From NCBI GenBank assembly GCA_025618425.1, contig CM046838.1:10155752-10219751 (forward strand): a stretch of 64,000 nucleotides of DNA, read 5' to 3'. The stretch is from Heliocidaris tuberculata. Taxonomy: Eukaryota > Echinodermata > Echinoidea > Camarodonta > Echinometridae. Below the pieces are notes generated by a model. It was not told the DNA's origin. It did no database searches and saw nothing but the letters and a program-made list of their open reading frames with translations. This document shows positions 57,835-64,000 of the stretch, in pieces. A program made the position numbers and the translations under genes. Position 1 is the stretch's first letter. Each line of letters starts with the position of its first letter.

Positions 57835-59155
57835 GCTTACAACTCAATAGAACATTGATCAATAATCATACATAAATGACACAAAAGGTAACTACAAAAA
57901 TCATTATAAAATGTAGTTGACTTACACATAACAGTATTACATTTTCCAATAAACTTCAACAAATCCTTTGATAAGTTATCTTTTCTTTTTGTTTGTATTC
58001 TTTCCCTTCTGCTCCTTATATTTCTATTCTTCCCACCCCCCCCCCTGATTTCCCTATCAAACCTACACAAGTGACACAAAAGGTACAAGATCATGTTTTA
58101 ACTTACATATGTCCTTTGGTAAGTCATCTTTTCTCTTTATTTGGATTTTTTTCCTTTCTGTTATTTTGTATTTCTATTCTATTCTGATTTCTCTTTCAAA
58201 CACATGTTTCAGTTCAAGATCTCTCCTATCTTTTCCACTTTTGTTGCGTTCCAAAATAACTTTATATTGGCTCCAGAAAGCTATGGTCAGAAATAAATCA
58301 GAATGGCAATTACCTTCTATTTTCAGTAAGCGCAAGATGCTAATCTTAGTTGTTTTGATATTGTATACTTCTTGCAATATATTTTCAACATTCGTGAGAC
58401 AAGATTTGCTTAGAACACATTCAATGAAAGTATTGATAATATTTTCTTTTACTTTACACTCTGAACATAAATCTTCTTCAATTAGACCCCATTTAAAAAA
58501 GATTGCTTCTTACTGGTAATTAATTATACAATAATTTCAGGTTAAATTCCCGTAACTCATATTCTTTAATTTGAATCTATTTCCAGTAAGCAAGCTCGGA
58601 ACATTAAATCCCTGTCGCTGTCTAGTGTTAGGAAAATTTCCATCGTTTAGATTACGGATCCATACTGCTGGTATTACTTTTTTTTCAGTTTCGCATAGTC
58701 AAACATCACAGTACATTTACTTCTTTTGACAATGATCGATGACATGATATTTTCCATTGACCGAAGGCCATTTCTCCCAACTAGATCTCTAAGATACGTT
58801 ACACCACTGTCATATCTATTATATCACTTGAATCACAGTTGAACATGTTAACATCTTTCACAGTGGTGGAAGTTCTAATGAATTCCTATGCCTGTAAGAT
58901 TTCTTTGTAAAAGGTGGGGATTTTCTTTACATTTATAATGTTGAACGTACTCATGCTAAATTTGCAAGTTAATACCAAAGTGATACCACCTAACAGTTCA
59001 AACCATAAGAGCACAATTTTTTCCCACGTTTCTCTGTTTTCGTGTTTTCAAGCGAAAGCTTAACATTTGATTCTGTATATCGACCATTCGTACTCCACCT
59101 TTCATGTAGTCTTCTGTAAGGGTACATCTTTTAATTTTTTATATTTCCTATTCTA
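57835..59155 (-). mobile_element. Decayed non-LTR retrotransposon, RT C-terminal part and 3' end
   Basis: Minus-strand fragments in order: ETWEKIVLLWFELLG and IPTFYKEILQ (58.9-59.0 kb), NLNDGNFPNTRQRQGFN and LLTGNRFKLKNM (58.6 kb), REFNLKLLYN, LPVRSNLF, then KWGLIEEDLCSECKVKENII (58.5-58.4 kb). The last is the C-x2-C zinc-knuckle-like segment following LINE reverse transcriptases. Several stops and a frameshift show it is dead. A ~195 bp tandem duplication in its 3' region (starts near 57880 and 58073) shares GACACAAAAGGTA and the CCTTTGxTAAGT block. Confidence 0.6.
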
Positions 59156-59156
59156 T

Positions 59157-60466
59157 ACACTGTTAAAACATGTATTACAAAAATACGGATTAAAAAATTG
59201 TTGATTAAAAATCGCTCAACATTGGTTATAAAATGAGTGTTGCTTAAAAATGACTTTTAATCTTGCGTGGGTTAAAAATATTGTTGAATAAAATTATTGT
59301 TTTTAATCTTGTTGATTACTTTGTAACCAACATTGATTAAAAACAGTGTTCTCTGCTTTCCCGCCAAAATGATAGTGCTAACTGTCGAGACACTTTATCT
59401 TTTTGTTGGTTAAAGTTTGATCAAAGTTGATTAAAATACCGATCGCGTGACTGAACAGCGCATGGATTTGGAACAAATTTGCTGCGCGCATATCTATCGC
59501 AGAAATTGTTTGCGATAAAAATGGAAGGCGTTGTCATTTAAGTCGCTGAATGATTGGGGACTTTCAAAGAGCTTGTCAGCGTGTTTGAAGGTGAGAAACT
59601 CTTTTCATATCTGTGATTGTTGTCTAGCTTAATCTTGGGAATAAATAGATCTATAGTGTGATCTTTCTTTCTAATTAAAACGGCTTGGAAGCTAGTTCGA
59701 CCTGCTCGATCTGGACTAGACCTGGCTAAGCCAGGCCCACTGGTAGATCTACTGACTACGCCTACGGCAGCTAGGAGGCGACACCGGCGGTATGGTGGTG
59801 TGTTCACCTTCGCGGATGTCCATATTTCGCGGACAGGTCAATACGACAAAAACTGAAACTAGAACTAGAACTTCAAAAAAAAAAAGATATAGCATCAATG
59901 TAGGCGTAGGCGTAGTCTACGGCCGGTGGGCCTGGCTTAGTCAGGTCTAGTCCAGGTCTGAGCAGGTCGAACTTCCCAAACCGCTTATCTTAGAAAGCAA
60001 GATCACACAGTAGATCTATTTCTTTATTAAGCTAGACAACAATCACAGATATGAAAAGAGTTTCTCACGTACCAAATGAGGCTAACCAACAAATGGTTAA
60101 ACATTTAACCAACAATTTGTTTAAGTTTAATCAACACCAATTTAACCAATGTTGAGCAAAATACGATTAACCAACAAATGGTTAAACATTTAACCAACAA
60201 AATAAAACTAACCAACAAATGGTTAAACAATTAACCAACAATATGTTTAAGTTTAATCAACACCGATTAAGCCAACGTTGAGCGAAATACGATTAACCAA
60301 CAAATGATTAAAACTTTTAATCAACCACAGGTTAAACTTTAATCAACAGGCCGTTGATTAAAGTTTTAACCTACAAATGTGTGGTTCACCTGGTAATCCT
60401 CGGTTGATTAAAATTTTAACCAACAAGATTAAAAATTTTAATCAACGTTCTAACAGAAATGAATTT
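59157..60466. mobile_element. Large foldback transposon inserted in the LINE
   Basis: The ends are similar when inverted (ACTGTTAAAAC... and CTGTTAGAACG). Long inverted arms (about 59586-59772 and 59900-60075) share AGTAGATCT, CTAGACCTGGCT, AAGCTAGACAACAATCACAG and GAAACTC-type blocks. The outer parts carry many short units of the form TTAACCAACAAATGGTTAAA. There is no transposase ORF. Both flanks are pieces of one LINE reverse transcriptase, which dates this insertion as the younger event. Confidence 0.6.
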
Positions 60467-60479
60467 AAATACTATATTA

Positions 60480-60690
60480 TTCAGCATTTTGATTTTGAAT
60501 CAACAATACCGAAGTGGATAATTTGACTAAGTGCTAGTGTCTCCAAACCATATCAGGCTTGTTTTTTTCTTTATTACTCTTCGGGCCTGCTATGTTACCA
60601 AAAAAAGTGTAGCTCATGTAAAATTCTTTTAGCGAGTTTTCGTCTTGAATAAAAAATAAAGTATCGTCAGCATATTGTAAGAGCTTAACC
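60480..60690 (-). mobile_element. Non-LTR retrotransposon fragment with YADD catalytic motif
   Basis: The minus-strand frame reads KLLQYADDTLFFIQDENSLK, then FGNIAGPKSNKEK. YADD is the catalytic palm motif of reverse transcriptases and the spacing to the xxGxKxN-like stretch is normal. It is colinear with the fragment at 57.8-59.15 kb, so both are parts of one LINE split by the foldback element at 59.16-60.47 kb. An ~80 bp insertion with CTTAACCC/GGGTTAAG ends (60686-60766) abuts it upstream. Confidence 0.65.
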
Positions 60691-60769
60691 CATAGGCTAC
60701 GGGAACCGTGTGGCTCCTGTATTAAGCCTATGAGAATTAAAGAATTCAGTAGTCACGGGTTAAGTTGAA

Positions 60770-61955
60770 AGTCATACCCCATTATGTCAACTGTACTGTA
60801 TACAATATGACATGAACATACAAGAAGTAAATGATGCGCTACTTCGCCTTGCAGTTGCGTATGAATGAACAGAAACTTTTTTTGAATAAGTTTTCACATA
60901 CTGTCATTAAAAAAAGTGTTAGTAGATATAACGTTTCATTATACTACTTTTTCGTAAATTGATAATTCATTATTATTTTTAAGCTCTCTAGTACCTTCTG
61001 TGGTATAGTTAATTTTATAGTTTAATTTTACATAGTGACATAATTATCCTTTATAATTTGTATAAAACATGCTTATGAATGATAATCAGTTTAAGCAAAA
61101 TTTAATGATAATGTACTTTGCAATTGCATTTAATTTGTAGTTATTTATTTGATTCTTTAATATTACATTCCATGTAACAGACCATTTTGTTTCCTATCCT
61201 AACCGATCTCTTTATACTTTTTCTATAAGCGCATAGGGACTTTCTTTATGCTAGTGATATGCGCTAGATAAGCGTGCTTTTTTTTTTCTTTTTTTTATTT
61301 AAGTTCGAAATAAACCATGCGGATCAATGTAAATCTTTGAAGAAAATCAAAACTCAATCCAGTAAATATACAATTTATTAAATCATGACTTTAGATTATG
61401 AAACGATTTTGCATTATCATACTGTAAAAATAGTTATGATAATGGCAATGGTTTATTGACAATTTCATTTGCAGTCACCTGGCTAGAAATGCAAAATTCT
61501 GTACAGCATATAAAATCATTATGAATAATCACTCTTATATATAATCAAACGAAAAAGTAAGTATGATACACAAAAATCGAAAAGAAGATTGTGATTTATT
61601 GTTCTCATTGAATTGCCTATGGATGCGAATTCATAAACGTCATAAAAAAAAACTAGAAACATTGGTTAAAATACTCAATCTAAGTAATATATTAATCCCA
61701 ACATGCAAGATACGCTTACTTGATTATAGTTCCAATATAAACAATCCGAGTAATATTCATCAACAGAAGAGAGAAAAGAAGAAGAGGACAGCAAATAACA
61801 AAAAGAGCATGGGATATCTGTTCTCTTGTTAATATACCATAACCTATAGTATTTTTTTTTAAATCCTCATTAATAGTTTTATATAAAGCTACATTTCCTC
61901 TCCATCGGCGGCCGCTCTAGGGCAAAAAAAGAATAACACAGGAGTTATTAGGACT
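60770..61955. other. AT-rich region downstream of the GPCR gene
   Basis: It holds the GPCR 3'UTR and polyadenylation signal if these are ordinary in length. A plus-strand frame at 61563-61832 is Lys/Asn-rich and has no recognisable domain. The start of the split LINE may lie in 60.8-61 kb, but I could not follow it. Confidence 0.35.
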
Positions 61956-62440
61956 CTATTGTTGATCGCTCTCAGCTGCATCAACTGTGGCACTGATCAT
62001 CGCCACTTCGGTAGTCCCACTGGTAAACATGTCACTGCCCGAATTTCCTGTGGGGACTTCCACTGCATCCACAGCAAGACTGGGGGCAGCATCATTGGTG
62101 TTGGAGGAAACAGAATCTTCTCTCTCAGTGGTTTTTGTGACATCCGCTGAATCCATAGTAAGACAGATCGCAGCGTCATTTGTGTTGGAGGAAACAATAT
62201 CTCCTCTCTCATTGGGCTTCATGACATCCGTTGTATCCACAGTAAGACTGATGGCAGCATCTTCAGTGGTGGAGGAAACATCACCATCTTTCACAGTGGC
62301 TGTTGTGACAGATGCATCCTCAGGGATACCGACAATGTTTGTGGCATCACCATCCGTGTCATTCATCTGTCCCTCGGTGGAACTTTGGGGAACTTTGATT
62401 GGTGGTGTGACCCCTTCATCAACCTGTTCTACATCAAAGG
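61956..62440 (-). repeat. Repetitive Thr/Ser/Asp-rich cytoplasmic tail of the GPCR
   Basis: In the last GPCR exon about four degenerate ~28-residue repeats follow TM7: units begin DVSSTTEDAAISLTVDTTDV, DIVSSNTNDAAICLTMDSAD, DSVSSNTNDAAPSLAVDAVE and a weaker final one before SDQQ and the stop. They are acidic and rich in possible Ser/Thr phosphorylation sites. The DNA repeats as well (for example ggaggaaacag), so this is internal duplication. No PDZ-type C-terminus is seen. Confidence 0.7.
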
Positions 62441-63628
62441 TCGGATTGAACATACACATTGGATCCTGATGATCTTGTTTGGTAGGCAACAAGTAGTTAC
62501 CAGAGGCTCCTGGTCGTAAACTGCTAATTAAACCAGCTGACGAGGACGGGGTCGTCGAGCTCTGCATTCCACTCGAACTGCTTGTTTCACGCTCTAGAAA
62601 CTTGTCAAAACAAGTTAGTCCCCATCTCTTACGGATGTGAGGTTTTCGAACGCAGTAGAGTAGAAAGATGAACATCCCTTGGAAGGAGTTAAGGACGATG
62701 AAGATTGGCTGAGCGACCTGTTAAACGTAAACGTTTAAAAGTAATAATCATGTATATGCAATTCTAACGCTCGTTAGGTATTGAACATGTATTCAGATAT
62801 TGCTAGCTTTGGTTCTCCAGTTCTAAAAGTACTTCGTAGAGAAGACACAAGTATTCATGTATCATGTGTATTATGCTTAAAGTGATCGACAATGCTGGCT
62901 GTACCTGACTGAATGAGGGGATCAACAGAAGATATCCAGTGACCCAAGTCAGACCCAGCAGGAGCAAAATGCAGATAGCGTTTTGGACGCGTTCGATGGT
63001 CTCTCGACGTTCTACCTTGGCGTCTCTCTTCACCCGACCAGAGATGTTGGCTGATTTGACCAACTGTCGAACCACCAGGACAAAGATGACAATGTTGATG
63101 GCAAGGATGATGGACATGGGAATCAGGAGACCACCGATTTGAGCCCAGAGTTGTAGAAAGCATCTGTTGATAAGCAAACATGCAACTTTATCAAATGACT
63201 CAATGAAATGAAGCAATAATCATTTTCTTACCGATAGTTGTGTAGCAAAAAATTGTCTTTGAGATCCTGAAAATGGTCAGTTATCAAGAAAAATTAGACT
63301 TCTATGTCAATTAATGTTCGCGAGTCCATACTAATTCGAAAACGTACGAAGAGGAGCAAAAAAAAAAAAATACTTCGAACTTGCCCACATACGAGTATGT
63401 GTACACATACTACAAACATGCACTAACCAACTGGATTTATGATATGAATACAGTAAAATTATTTTGCTGAATCCGGAAAGGTTAGATTTCAACATTATTA
63501 GATGAATATTATGCTATAAACATTCAATATTCCCACTAAACATTCAAACATTATCACTTACAGATCTTCATGAGCATAGTACTCTCTCGCAATAGATCCG
63601 CTAAGAACCACGATGAGCGCTGGAACCC
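61956..63628 (-). CDS. Adhesion-type (family B2-like) GPCR, 3' end
   Basis: Exons 63628-63562 (acceptor ATTTCAG, donor GATCT|GTAAGT), 63163-62905 (acceptor TATCAACAG, donor TCAG|GTACAG) and 62717-61956 (acceptor TTTAACAG, stop TAG) join in frame. Exon 1 gives the end of TM4 and ECL2 (VPALIVVLSGSIAREYYAHE). Exon 2 starts with the ECL2 Cys (CFLQLWAQIGG), TM5 (LLIPMSIILAINIVIFVLVV), a basic ICL3 with KRDAKVERRETIERVQ, then TM6 (LLLLGLTWVTGYLLLIPSF). Exon 3 gives TM7 (PIFIVLNSFQGMFIFLLYC) and a ~220-residue tail. TWVTGY in TM6 and NSFQGxFIF in TM7 are hallmarks of adhesion/secretin-like receptors. TM1-3, the GAIN/GPS region and the ectodomain lie beyond the right edge, so the ligand and subfamily are unknown. 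Confidence 0.85.
63232..63266 (-). other. 35 bp cryptic or poison exon candidate in the GPCR
   Basis: It has a strong acceptor (CCATTTTCAG|GA) and donor (ATCG|GTAAGA) and lies in the intron between the TM4 and TM5 exons. The exons on each side join in frame without it. Inclusion shifts the frame and gives a TGA within the following exon. It could be a regulated nonsense-mediated-decay switch or a chance match. Confidence 0.3.
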
Positions 63629-64000
63629 CTGAAATGACATCAATATCAACATTTTTACATTCATCATACTTCAAAATTATGCGATTTCCTTGCGCCTTTT
63701 TCTCATCTCTTTCACTTATTGATAATATACTATATATATTATACCAGTACAGCCATGTACTTATCCAGTTAAAAGTATTTGTTCCTTTCTGTGTTTGTAA
63801 ATAACATGATCAAAATATCATACTAATTTTGTCTTTGCGCAATCTTCCTCAATAAGGGATTGTCTAAAAGTCGTGTCTTTTTTAAAATTATTTTTCCCCG
63901 GTCTCGGCGACATTTCAGGGTGAAAATAAATTAATTTCAAAAAACCTTGTCCCTTCTCATCGGGAAATTTTGGTTGCCCCTGGACGGTTTTGTCATGCCC

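Overview
This is eukaryotic genomic DNA. Coding exons are short with GT/AG borders, introns are long, and intergenic DNA is dense in MITEs, foldback elements, decayed retrotransposons, microsatellites and long G/C homopolymers. Gene content (CCP/sushi modules, a Thr/Ser-rich mucin-like ectodomain, an adhesion-type GPCR, SAM-domain genes of a multicopy family) and repeat style fit a marine invertebrate deuterostome. A sea urchin or other echinoderm is my best guess; this is inference, with no species marker in the window.

6.6-34.3 kb (minus strand): one modular gene can be pieced together from exons mostly too short to stand out as ORFs. Order in the transcript: a possible 5'UTR exon (34.2 kb); a start/signal-peptide exon (33.1 kb); one Thr/Ser-rich exon (25.0 kb); nine more Thr/Ser-rich exons arranged as three triplets on a ~1.59 kb period (16.8-12.9 kb); then eight CCP exons of exactly 186 bp on a ~458 bp period (10.0-6.6 kb). 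Every internal border is phase 1, so any module can be added, lost or skipped without breaking frame. Several units are almost identical, so the array is recent or homogenised. The 3' end was not found and probably lies outside the window.

21.6-23.8 kb (plus strand): a SAMD3-like gene fragment sits antisense inside the 8.1 kb intron of that gene. A second gene carrying the same C-terminal fold motif lies on the minus strand at 39.7-43.8 kb with a SAM-domain exon. It is enclosed by inverted 24-bp termini (36.86 and 44.00 kb) with AGAGTGA-rich subterminal arrays, so it may be cargo of a ~7.1 kb transposon.

62.0-64 kb (minus strand): the last three exons of an adhesion-type GPCR, from TM4 through a long repetitive Ser/Thr/Asp-rich cytoplasmic tail. 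The gene continues past the right edge.

The rest is mostly mobile-element debris: an L2/CR1-like LINE 3' end (5.5-6.0 kb), a Penelope-like element remnant (12.5-12.9 kb), a MADF/Harbinger-type gene relic (28.1-28.5 kb), a second LINE split by a 1.3 kb foldback element (57.8-60.7 kb), many MITEs, and a dispersed poly-G element family carrying minisatellites (10.6, 31.0, 47.2, 51.7, 54.6 kb). I found no CRISPR, rRNA or bacterial-type features. All exon calls are manual splice-site readings without RNA support.
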